Shown here piece after piece: positions 40,401 through 53,307 of a stretch of 64,000 nt of DNA. This DNA comes from Enoplosus armatus (Eukaryota > Chordata > Actinopteri > Centrarchiformes > Enoplosidae), in the NCBI RefSeq assembly GCF_043641665.1, contig NC_092186.1, positions 24,243,001 to 24,307,000 on the forward strand. The letters run 5' to 3'. The position numbers were made by a program, and so were the translations under genes. Within the stretch, counting starts at the first letter, position 1. Each line of letters begins with the position of its first letter. Under the pieces are notes generated by a model that was not told the DNA's origin, searched no databases, and saw nothing but the letters and a program-made list of their open reading frames with translations.

Positions 40401-41176
40401 TTGACAGTTCAGTCAGGCAGACCCGCCCCTTCCCGTTCCAATTAGAGAACTGTGACAAAGGTTGCAATAACGTAGTAACATTCGGTAACGTAGGGTTGAA
40501 GGTAGTGTTTCTACCTCGACCGTTACAGAAGTGATTCACGTGACTGTTTTCTGATCTGCTGCCACTATGGTTAAACTGTGGTTAGGTTCAGGCACAAAAA
40601 AAACTACTGCTGCTACTAGGAAGCTTTAAGAACATCGCGTTACCTCCGCCATTGCTTCTGAGAGACGGCGGCCATCTTTCCTACAGGAACCGAAAAAGGT
40701 CTTGTCAGATGAACCTAAACATATGTTGCTTTAGGCATTTTCAACAAATGACCAATGCTGTTCTTTTCTGGTGAGGACAGTCTCGCACAAGCAAGACAAC
40801 TTGGGATGATAATTTAGGATAATAATGATAATGTATGTGTAGTATTGTACATGTACTCACTTTATAAAGACACTGAAGTAATTAAATGTAGTACTTCCTC
40901 ACGATCGCTCTAGGCCGCTGCATGCTGCACCCTTCACAGATACATATTACGCAGGAGCTGCCATGAATCACGAGTGAGGCCCCCTGTCAAATTCTGCAGC
41001 ATTTTTAAGGCTAATTAGAATAACTAACAATCTGTGGATCAACCGTTGATGTTCCACAGAAACCATGATTGCATAATATGCTTTGAAAGATTGAAAGAGG
41101 CTGTAACCAGAGGAATGAGGAGTGGCTTAAACATTTGAACTTCTCTGATCAGAAACACACACATGGGAACACAAGC

Positions 41177-41217
<41 letters not shown>

Positions 41218-44200
41218 CAGATCCATAAGGGAAACGAGATGCGAGGTGGATGGAATGAGGGGGAGAGAAGAAGGGAGAAAGGAGGAGAGGATGGAGAATG
41301 TTCATATCTTCCCACTGAGGAGTTACAGGAATGCCACACCACCTCTACAGGGAAGGGAACAGAAATGAAAGAACAAAACAAGTGCTGATACCAGTTGTAA
41401 TAAACCAGTAATACTCGAATCCAATTATGTGCAGGTGTCATTTCCAGTAGGTGGAGAGCGATCTATTCAATGATGTGGGAAACAGTGGTGCCCTGAGGTG
41501 GATTGGTGGTCAGTGTTTGGAAATGAGTGACTCAGTGAGGCGCTGTGCCAACACGCTGCGCTGCCTGAGCGCCGATGTGCCAAAGCAGGGCTCGGCCCGA
41601 GGACTCACATTGACAGGAAGTTCAGGAAATGGCTGTTATGTATGGCATTCTCCGAACTCATTTTAAAAATGTGGCAAAAAGAAATAAAATATATATTTAT
41701 ATATATATATATATATATTTTGATCTGCTGGCTTTTCGGAAGTTGAAGATTATGCCTTGATCTTGGGGGCTTCCTGTGCAGGACAATTAAAGCAGCATAA
41801 ATAGTATGGTAAATTCTCAGTGCAGGAAATGCCACTATGCAAGTGCAAGTCTACAAGGACACCCCATCATGTATTATCACTTATATATCTAGTGGCGATA
41901 GTATGATCCCATAACAAAAAAATAACTAACAGGACAGAGGGCCGAACAAACTGTAAAAATCCCACTGTGAGAACAAGGTGTCTTGTCCAAAGAGCACTTT
42001 TTGGAGGGGGCTCAGGTGATTCAGGAGATGATTACGGATTATACTTCTGACTCACTGCGCACCTTCCTGGAAATACCACCCTCACAAGCACACAAAGATG
42101 CCAAGAATGTCCACATGCCAATGTGAAATAGTACTGAGATTTACTCAGGAAAAAAAAGCTGAAATTCAGCTTCAGCTGGAAAAAGTTTTTTTTCTTACTT
42201 CCAAACAGTCCCTCCACCTCTTAGCTTGGCTTTGACATTCAGGCTGCGTTCCCTGCTCCCAGTGTTGGTTATTGTGAATAAGCCAAAAACGTTGTCATTT
42301 AATGATTAGATCACCATTACCTAATGCCTCAGAGCCTTTATATTGCATGGATGTAATTGACCACATGTTGTGCGGTTTGTTAGAAGTATGACTTTTAGAC
42401 GTAGCGGTGACTCTGCCTTCTCTTAGTGACTAGTTTTGGACCTCTCCTGAACTGTCTGTGGTGAAAAGGAAGGACGCTTACAGCCTTAAACAGTGGTTCC
42501 CAAGCGGACTCCTCAGTGCACGGCCATATCTACGACCTGTGAAGGAAAACAATGATAAAAGATCCCATCTTGACCCCTGTTGGTGTCCTGACTCCTAGGT
42601 TGAGAACCACTGGCGTAACGTGGCATGGCACGCTATAACACCATTTTGTTTCGTTTTTCATAGTTTTGTGGATCATATTTGTTTCTTACGATGACGTGTT
42701 ACTCGCTCGAGTTAATTGCTATGATCTGTGACAGCAAGGCAGGAAGCAGTCGCGGTCAGACAATTATACGGATTGTAAACAAACCGAATGTTTAAACCAT
42801 ATTAATCTAAACCGCTTATCTGGAAAGGAAAGCAAAAGCAGGCACACCAGAAACTCACAATGGCAGCAAGTATGGCGGGTCAAAGTCGAACGAGAGTCGA
42901 AAATCTAATGGATGTTGAATAGTTAGGTATAGAATAGATGTTTTGATATTGTCAATATGTTGCCTGCCCCGCTGCCCTGATCTTACTGTGTTGCCAAATG
43001 TTTGTGAATACTGTTTAAAGGAATAATATCTAAAACTAAAACGTGATATAAAAAATCTTCCTTTAATGCCATGAGGACATTTTGGCCTCCATGCACTTTA
43101 GTGGCTTTGTCAACTTGAACAAATGCAGTGTGAATAGCTCAAGATCAAAAGACCTACATGCATGTGGCAACATCTGTGTGTGTGTGTGTGTGTGTATGTG
43201 GGCCATCTGATCATCTCGGTTTTCATAGCGGCAGGATGGGCTCCATGTATTGTCTAAAAGGAAACACACACACACACACACACACATGCACACACATGCA
43301 CGTGTCTGGGTGTTATCAACTCTAGACAATACAGAGGAACAGCAGGACAAAGACAGGAGAGAGCGTTGTCCTGAGGACCAGTCAGCACACACACACACTC
43401 AACATGACCTCATACCTGATGTAATGACACAAGTGGAGCTCTTCTACTTGTTTCATCTTCCTCACTAGATGAAATTGAGTCGTTTTTCAGCCCACATTCC
43501 TTCCATATTTGAAAGCTGGGTCGTAAGAACACTCCAAGTCGATTTTTAAACTCTGATGCTGAGCTGATTTATGTCAAGGCCAGCACTGAGTCAAGCAGTT
43601 AAACCTCACGAGTCTCGAGTGCGCCACAAGTCGCTCAAACATGTCACATCAGGCTGTTTTCTTTTCTCATCCCCTCTCTGCAAACAGCAACATCGGGTCA
43701 CGTCTAAATCTTGTCTAAATAGCAGACCAGTTGGTGGTGTTGGTGTAAGAGGTCCCAAACAAAAAGACTTGGAGCATGAAATATGAGGCTATGCAGGAAC
43801 ACAGAGGAGAGGAGCAGGAGGGGGGAGGTGGAAGTGGAGGAGAGGAGGGCAGAGAGAGTTTTGTTCGGTGTTGGGGGGCAGGAGTCGGGGGGGGGGGGGG
43901 TTGCAAGAGACAACTCGGCTAAAAAAGAAAGAAAGAAAACTCCTCCCAAACACAGTAGAGCAGGAGGAGGGGCTGGGTGCTCGCAAATCACTCCCCAGAG
44001 AGAGAGAAAGAGGAGGGCAGGGCTTGTGATTGTGCAGCGCTACTTGTTGTTGCCTGTCTGAAGGAGCGTGAGTGTGTCGTCTTCCAGCCGGTCAGCCAGT
44101 CCAGCTACTCAGTCATTCAAACCAACTGTGAAATGAAATCATTTTGATAGTAAGTACACGAAACTGAAAAGGAAAAATAAGAGCAAAGGTCGGGAAAAAG

Positions 44201-44245
44201 GAGACGAGGTCACGCTGACAGGTAGGAGTGCAAAATCTGTGTATT

Positions 44246-44278
<33 letters not shown>

Positions 44279-44926
44279 ATATACAGTAGGTGTGTGTCGG
44301 AATGTGTGCTTGTGGTTGGTGATAGCGGGGCAGACAGAGGTGAGACAGTTATCTTGATGGTCATCTTTTTCTCTGGGTGCAATTTTTTTTTGGGGGACTT
44401 TTCATCCTCTAAACTAAAAGTTCAAAATAGAACATTCTATTTTTTTCTCTCTCTCTCTGTGGCTTCTGTATGATTCACTACCCTCCCATGCCTTCTCCTC
44501 TTCTCTCAGCTTTCCGTCTCCCCATCCCCTTTTTTGGTTGAATTGTTTACGGCTTGCACTGAGTTAGATTTGCACCGGGACTTTTTGAGCAATAAGTTGC
44601 CATCCCTAGGCGCTGGGTGTGACTGTGGTTGCAGGGATTGGTGGCGCTAACTGTGGAAACCCCAGCAGGAAATGATCACATGAAATATGACAGATAAGAT
44701 CGGGATCTTTCATCAAGATGTCTTCTTGTTTACTTGTTTTTGGACTAGGAGCTTGCTTGTTAAAGGTTTAGGTCAAGGTCATAGCTTTAATGTTTTATAA
44801 ACCCTTATTCGTTTTGATACCGCTAATTTTCTTGCGACCGCTGCTCAGATTGAAACTCTGACCTTTCCGTCATGACAACACGTCTTCAAACAGCAAGCCA
44901 CCCACGCGATGACGACAGAGGCAGAC

Positions 44927-44959
<33 letters not shown>

Positions 44960-45131
44960 TGCAGCAGGTTGTTTCAGACATTAGTCAGTGTTGTGTCTGA
45001 GCCCTGCAGTGGCGTTTACCTGAGCAAATGAGATTGGATGAGAGCTTTTTTAATGACTGCTGAAATGTGTCTGTGTCAGATTCACGGAGCTCAGCTTTAA
45101 CTCTGCGATGGTCGTGTACTGTGTAGTGGCA

Positions 45132-45179
<48 letters not shown>

Positions 45180-46631
45180 TATTCCCACCAGCCATCAACA
45201 CCATGTGACCGGTGGTCTTCACAAGGCCTGACTGACAGACTGACTGCAGAGCTTGTGCAGCACCACTTTGTGCAGCTTTTCTACATTTCAGAGGGAAATA
45301 TGGCACTTTTCACCTGATGCCCATATAGCCACTAGTTCATTTGCAGATAATGATTTTACATAGTACAAAATATACAATAAGCACATAGAAAAGGATGCAG
45401 ATTAAACCATCCAGCAGTATACTGAATAAAGTAGTAGGTACACTTTTGTAGCACCATTTGGATCCACTGCAACATCATCAGCATCAATAATGTAACACTC
45501 TGAAAGGGGCATTGGTGCATTTGCTTTCAATACATGAAGCCGAAATCTGCAACTTGTTTTTTGTTGAGGGAATAGTACAATGTTTTGAGAAATGCATTCG
45601 TTTGCTTTCACGTCAAAGTTAGATGGGAAGATAAATACTGTTCTCGTGTGTGCGCTAAATATAAAGCTAGAGCCAGGAGATGGGTAGTTTAGCTTAACAT
45701 AAAAGCTGGAAACATGGGGACACGGCTGGCCTGGCTCTATTCAAAATAAAAATCCACCTACCAAAAGCTCATCAATTAACATGCTATATCCTGTTTGTGC
45801 AATCAATACCAGAACTAAGATGTAAAACATGACAATTTGTGGTTTCACAAAGAATTATGTGCTGGGACTGTTTCTTGGCCAGGCCGGCGACTTCCTGGAG
45901 TCTTATTATCAGCTGACCACCTGCCGGCCCCAGCTTCATATTTAGCGCACAGATAAAAGAGCGGTGTTGATCTTCTCACCTAACTCTCGATAAGAAAGCA
46001 AATAAGCGTATATCCCAAAAAGCCAAACTTTTTCCTGTGAGGATTGTATTTATTGTCGTTTGCACGATGGAGTGTTGTTAGACCTCAAGACTGACGCACT
46101 TAACCACAAGTGGACTCGTACTCGTTGGTATCTATGTCATCGCATACTAATCTAGCATGTTATAACTGCAACATGCATTTTATAACTTTCGCAGTGCATT
46201 CGTTAATTTGTTGGTCAAGGGCATTTTAATTGCGGCTAGAAGGCTTGTTACACACAAAAGACTGGCTGAGATGACGCCTCAAGCACAACTCTGGATGCTC
46301 CGCCGTCTTTGATGCAGCTGGAAAAATCGTTTTATAAATTCAACACGTTTAGATTTCGCTGTGAAGACGTCTGCACTTATACATTAGCAACCTTTTGAGT
46401 GCAGGACTTCTGCTTCGAATGGACGTGCTACGTAGTGCTACATTTGTTTTTACTTAATTGAGGAACTAAATGCTTCTTCCACCGCTGACTGACTCACTGA
46501 CACTCACAGTGTGGTGATCAGTGACTGTACATGGACAACACATTTTTTTTTCCCCCCTCACACTGTCCGTCTCTACATTTTGCCATAGAGATATGAAATG
46601 AGCACACACACTGAGGCCGGGTGTGTGTGTT

Positions 46632-46674
<43 letters not shown>

Positions 46675-46787
46675 CGGTAGTATTAAGTATTAAATGGCAG
46701 ATACTGCTGCGGGATTTAATAGCAGCCTCATTAATATGTTGCACACATATTTCACACGCACACACACACTGAAGAGCGCAGTAGGAC

Positions 46788-46837
<50 letters not shown>

Positions 46838-48597
46838 AACAAAGGCTGGCTCTAAACAGCGGTCATGTGACAGTTGTTCCCATTGTTCACTTCTGGCCAG
46901 GGGTGGTTTTGCTAATGCACTGTTGTGTGTGTGTGTGTGTGTGTGTGTGTTTGTGTGTATGCATGCCCTAGCAGGAAGACACTTTAAGCCCGCTAGAGGA
47001 AACTCCTCATTCCCAACCATGTTGGTGTTGTCCTCACTGTTGAGACCAGTAGTGCAACATGTGATAGTTGAGGTTTAAACTCCGTTTCATGTATAATTCA
47101 TATTATTGTGTATCGAGTGCGTTTTTTTAATCTCATCTCATTTTGTATTATGTAAACCAGAGGACTTCTGTCAAGCCTGAGTTCCATGCTAGTGAATGAA
47201 ATGGGACTAGAGAGATGGGGAGAGAGCTTACCGTCAAAACATTAAACAGGAAACTTGTGGCCTTCAAACCTGTGAGACAGAATTATAGAAAGAATGAGAG
47301 AGATGGTGAAGTGGAGGAAGCGAGCGAGAGAGAGGGATACTCGTTTTATTGCTAGTAATCCTTTATAATGAGCCGCCTGCTGTCTAAATGTTTACACTCC
47401 CGTTTCCTCTTCCTGTTAATCTGCACTTGTTTCCCACCCAAGGCCTTGTGTGTGTGTGTGTGTGTGTGAGTGTGTGCTGGTGTTCCCAACCCAAGGCCTC
47501 CGCTGGTGTTGGTGACAAAGCAAACCTCACTTCAGAATATTTTGTCTATACCACGGTCAAGGAAAATACATCTGATTGGTTGCCAGGTGTCCATTAAAAT
47601 GTTAGTAGGTGAAGCCACTGGTTCCTGGAGTATTTCCCCACTGTGAATTCTCATTTCAGAGTTTTCTTTTAATGATAGGATGAATGAAGCCTGGTTCCAG
47701 ACCTCTAAATTTCTGTCCATTAGAGTCCTTTTCATGTGCCAGAGGTAGCAAAATGATGTCACAGAAAATTGCAACAACTGTCGGTGAGATTGACGCAGCT
47801 ACACAGATTTTTCTTGGTCGATTTAACAAAAAGAACAAGCAACAGGATAAGGTCAACAGTTCCTACCGCATCTCCTGTGCCGACTGAAGATGACGTTGGT
47901 ACAACGCCAGACACCACTCATGGGTTAGAGCAAAAAACATCCCAGCCCAGACTCAAACATTAGAAGTAATTCAGTCTGATTATCAGGTTATCCTCCGTCT
48001 CCCTCGACATAGAAACGTGGGGGTTCGTTGAGTAATGTAAGGATGTAACTATAGGTTAATGTCATGTCCATCAGTTTGAATAAGATCAAGTTTGTTTCTG
48101 ACTTTCTAATCAAAGCACCTGATGTTTTCTAATGCAGCCGCTCGTCTTTTGCGCTGGCGATCGACATGGGAGAGGTTCATGCCCATCCAAACCTCAAAGT
48201 GCTCCATCTTTTATATATCTAACGCGGGCTGCGCGGAAAATGACGGAAAATAACCCTGGACGACAAAATAACTCTCATTTCTCTAACTCTACGTGAGCAG
48301 CTCTCAATCATAGTTCCAGTCAACTGCCATTCTAAATCATTACTGAATGAAGGTTATGTTAAATGTCACGTAACCGCAGCAACAATACTCATGTTTCACG
48401 CCAGGTTACCACTGTGGAAACTGACCTAAACATGGGTTAAAGTGACCACAAACTAACCTTAAATAGTGGATGAGCGTTTAAAAACAGCTTCCCTTTTCAT
48501 TCCTTGGTAAATGGCGATGGCATGTGTGATAATGTCCCAATATAGAAAATAATGGACTTGGTGTAGGAAATGCCAATGCTCCCCCTTTCCCTGTGTG

Positions 48598-48640
<43 letters not shown>

Positions 48641-49171
48641 ACGTTACAGGGCGATGTAGCCGGTGGCAGAACAGCTGTAGGGAGGAGAGGATGAGGCAGG
48701 GAGAGAGAAAGAGTTAAAAGTCTACTGTTACGAGAGGTGGAAGGACAAAGGACAGAGAGAAGGTGACGAAGTGAGGAAGCAACAAAAAAAAAAAAGGCTG
48801 ACATCATGATGGGCAGACAGAAGGAGGGAGGGGGAGGGGGGGGGGGTGGGCACGAGATTAAAAGAGAAAGGGAAAGATGGATGAGTAGGGATGGAGTCAA
48901 AAGGGGAGAGCAGTGATTTGAATAAGGCAGAGAAGGGAAATAAACAGGAGTAGATGGGGAAGGTGGAGGGAGATAGATGGATAGACAGAAGGAGGGATGT
49001 TGAACACCTTCACTTCATGTTGCAATGACCTCGTAGCACGAATCATTTATTTATAAGATGAACTGACGAAGTATTCATGTGCGTAAGTGCCGTGTGTCTG
49101 TGTTTTCACTCAGTGAGAGTCGGTCCTTTCTCCTCTGCAGGGGAGGGTGTGTGTCTGGCAGATGGTCAGGG

Positions 49172-49217
<46 letters not shown>

Positions 49218-49320
49218 CTGACCCTCCCTGAGGGTCTTATAATAGGTCCTCCTCCTGTAGTCGTTCTGCCCCTCAGAGGAATCCACTCTCTGACCCAGCA
49301 TGCCTTAGCAGGACTTTTAC

Positions 49321-49366
<46 letters not shown>

Positions 49367-52300
49367 AACTTTACTTGTCATGCTGAAAAGTCTTGAGCTG
49401 GCCAGCTGTTCCTTCCCTTAAACCCGTATTTGCATTTTTATTGACATTCATCATCACAAGCTGGTGACTCAGAGACCCACTGCTAAAGTTGGATTTGTAA
49501 AGCTCTTTGTAACTTGTTTTTGTTGTTTTTTTGTTTTTTTTTTATTAACCAAAAAGAGCAAAACATGTACAAAACATTGAGGTTGCAGACCTCTGAATTT
49601 CATTTGTTGCTTTCGCCAGTTGAAACGACAAACCTTACTGGCAGCTGTAGCTGATGAACAGTCGTCCAAAGGAAAACTTTGCTCTTGATTGGTTAGCATG
49701 CTCTTTGTTTCTCGGACAAAGAAACACCGCTCTCAAATAATCAAGTGTGTTTTTGCCGTTCCACAGTCTTTCCTTGTGAAACAATGTCATACAGTGGACT
49801 TTTTGGTGAAACTATCTAGTCACTTGATTTGATAAAATGCTATCAAACCTCAACCCCTACCCCCCTGCACACAGGGAATCAGCATGCATCTTTTAACACA
49901 TGGGACTGTGTTCTGCATATCTTGCAATACGGTTTTCTGTTATCCAGTTAAGCGCAGAGCTGGCTTCATGACATATTTAGTTTAGTTCAGCGCAATAGAA
50001 GCCGGGGAAACAATTACCCTGGCTCCATGAAAGGGGGGGGGGGGGGGGGGACTTTTAACAAATGCAAAAAAGTGGTGGAGGCTAGCTAGCTCTGTGGTCT
50101 CAGTCTTTGTGCTAAGCTAGGCTAAACTGGTCCCGGACAGTCTCAGCAAACTCCAGGCAAGTCTTATGGGTAGTCTTATTATCGTGGTACACAAGTTGTT
50201 TCTTCAGTTCAATGACTTGCTTACACTCTCCACACTCTGCTGATGTTTGACAGGACTAATGAAATTCAACTTCATCAACTAAGGGAAAAACGACATTTGC
50301 ACTAACTAAGAAGACCGCGGTGATACAAACTCACAACTTCAAACGGTACGTCTCTGTCAGGGCTGACTGCATCTGGTAAGACTACTGCAGTGCCAAGCCC
50401 CACAGTTTCCTCTGCAGCCTGCTGTCTCTGATCATAATCAGGTTGTCCAAACAGAGACACAATAACAAACACCAGCATAGTTGTTCCGGTCCGATTCTCG
50501 AGCTTGACGAGATTAGAAATAGGGAGGGTTTGTGGAATCTCGCAACATCCAGTCTGCCAACGTGTCTGTCAGCCGATGGTATTTTAGTTTGCGCAGTATG
50601 ACTGACGGATGCATGGTGAGTGATTCAGAGCAGGTCATATCATGCTGTCCAGCCATCGTCACACGGCAGGGGAATTTGTCAAGAACCTGTCCGGTGTTCT
50701 CCATCACTGCCAACCTATCTGTCCCGCTTCGTCTCTGTGTAATTATATCTGCTTGTCTGTCAAGGGACAAGATCTACCCAATGAAATTGTATGCAGTGTT
50801 GCTTTTTTTTTTTTTATTTTTTTTTTTTTAGACTTTTTGAAAGGTCAGGAGTAGTAAGACTTTTTAAGCATTCTCTAATAGTATGACATTCAGAGTTTGT
50901 TGATAAAATGTTGTCTTGTTGATGAATTGCTGTCAGGCATGTGGGGTAACCCTAACCTAACCTAATCCTTAAATGAGATATTCATTTGATCGCAAAACAA
51001 CAACATAAAGTGCATTGGCAGGTCTTCTGTGCGAGTGTTACTTAGCTGAAGCTGCCGGTGTAATGTTATGTAACAACAAGCTTTATTTCCCTCCGGGCAA
51101 TGTGTTAGTGTGTATGTCTCGTATGCACGATGATGTGAGCGTATCGGTGGCGGTGGTGGGGACACCTGTCTTACTGTCTCTCTTCATGTGTGTATCATGT
51201 ATCATAATAGTTCATCTCAGTTAGTATCGTACGTCAGTGTGCGTTTGTGTGTTTCAGATCACATGCCTTTACAGAGTATTGCAGCTCATCCTTCTGTCTT
51301 GTGTTACCATGGTTACATAACTGTTACCCTGGTTTTTCTCACCTAAATAGAAATCTATATATGCACAGTAATTTGTCTGAAATTGAAAGTGCTGGTAAAA
51401 TATTCAGGATTCAGGTCCTCTGTGTCTGACTTTGCATTTCTGTGTGTGTTCCTTTCCAGAGTTGAGGATGATGGCGGAGGGGCGTTTTGCCAGTCTGCCC
51501 AGGTCCCTCCATGCGCACCACACCCTGGGAGGAGGTACTGCACACCCTGGAGTCCCCTCCAACTCCCTCGGCGTCCCCAGCAGCAGCACCTGCTCCTCCA
51601 GGAGGCTCCAGGCCTCCCTTGCCTCCTCCATGGACCTCCACAGCTCCAGAGCTGGGTGAGTTTGGGTGACCGACAGTGGCTCACAGCACAATAAGAAATG
51701 GCCTTCAGTTAAACAAGCCTATGTACTGTGTGCTAGGATTTCTCTCCAGTATACTGTCTTTTCTGTGAGGCAGATCAGATTCTAAGAAATTAAAGATAGC
51801 GGTTTAACCAAATACTTGTACATTTTGTTCATTAATAAGCTGGCGATGACAAAACAATTTGGTTCCCAAGAAAAGTCAAAAATGATCATCTACTTCTTCT
51901 CTATTCTTTGGTGTTGCTTCAACAAACCATAATTTAAACTCCAAAGCCCCAAACCTTCCAAAAATACCGAATATGTCAGGCTGAATTAGAGAACAATATC
52001 TATAAGACGATACACAAGACATCAACTATTTCCATTTGATGTTTAGTAGACATAAACATAGCATGTAAGTATGACAGTCTGTGTACAGTAAGCTAAGCAG
52101 CATCAAAAGCTTCAGCGTTGGAACAAGTCGATACAGACTATAAATGTGATGCTGTCAAAGTGTCAAACCTTCCCTTGTCCCTCCCCCCAGTCTCCCTCAG
52201 GGCAGCAGCCTATCAGAACAGCCCGCTGCTGCCTACCAGCCAATCTCCATTCATGGAACTCTGCCTCGACGCAAGAGGGGGGGGGCCAACCTCACCCATG

Positions 52301-53275
52301 GAAACTACACCTGGGACCCCAGAGCCAATCACACGCAGCCGATACTTTGTGGGAACACGTCACTGACTCATCAACCCATGACCTTTCCGCTGGTCCAGAA
52401 TATCATTGATGACTTTCATGGTTACAGGTAAACACACGTATAAACACAAATGAAAATGCTTGTTTCATTTTTAGACAATACACGCAAATATTTACGATTT
52501 CTGTCCGTGCACGTAAAGACGGACGACTCGTCTCCACTTCCTCCCGCTGTACAAAAATGAAGCCAAAATATCCCGCACGTAGGCGCTGCCATCTTGCCAG
52601 AGTCAGAGTCAAGGTCCCGGCCACGCACCTGCACCATCCAATTGCGAGCGCGACACAGTCAGTCACATTTGGGCGTAGTGGTAGCCTAGTGGCCTAGAAG
52701 CGTAATTGCAACGCTGGTTTGATTCCAGCCAGGGACCTTTGTTTCACATCATCACATCATCATTTTCCCTATGTTTTCTCAACTATCTCTATCAATAAAG
52801 GCACAAGTGCCCCCCAAAAAAGTAAAAATACATGGAAATGTCCATAGAAACTTAGTGTCCATAGAGTAGGGTTTTTGTTGCTGTTGTTGAGACTTTGGAT
52901 CTGCTGTGAAACTATGCTGATGTCTTTTGTGAAGCAAGTTACAAACTTTTGAGGACTTTTTGAGTATTAATACTCAAAAGATATATATTTTGGCGGAGCA
53001 TTTCTTTAAAGACATACTTTGTCAGTCTGAGTATTATTTTGTCACTCGCCAAGCTCTGGAGGAGAGACTTTATTTATTCCAACTGTTCTCTGTTCCTCTA
53101 AAGAGGAGTTGGATGGAGAAAGGTGAGTCTGCAAAGAGCCCTGAGGGGGGGTGTAGCAGTTAGCTCAACTTCAGAGGGAACACACACACACACCTCATCC
53201 CTCATCGTGTCCTCCCATCTTTCTATCTTTAGTGTAGAGTTACAACAGACTGTATCTGATGTAGCCAGCTTTGTG

Positions 53276-53307
<32 letters not shown>

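Larger units (their letters stand above)
35282..51459. other. bcar3 intron 3
   Basis: 16.2 kb. It contains the candidate internal promoter near 44.1 kb, a hAT-type MITE, two copies of a long inverted-repeat element, many TG/CA, GA and CT arrays, and G18 near 50033. Scattered short reading frames show no family resemblance. Confidence 0.5.

Noticed and set aside
46466..47020. 184-codon open frame on the minus strand
   Set aside because: Most of it is translation of GA, CT and CA arrays.
52146..52409. Alternative frames of bcar3 exon 5
   Set aside because: They are open but do not match the phase of exon 4 or exon 6 and lack the GTLPRRK motif.
53026..53122. Possible extra bcar3 exon with good AG and GTGAGT sites between exons 5 and 6
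   Set aside because: Its length (97) breaks the phase between exons 5 and 6, and in the required frame it has a TAA stop.
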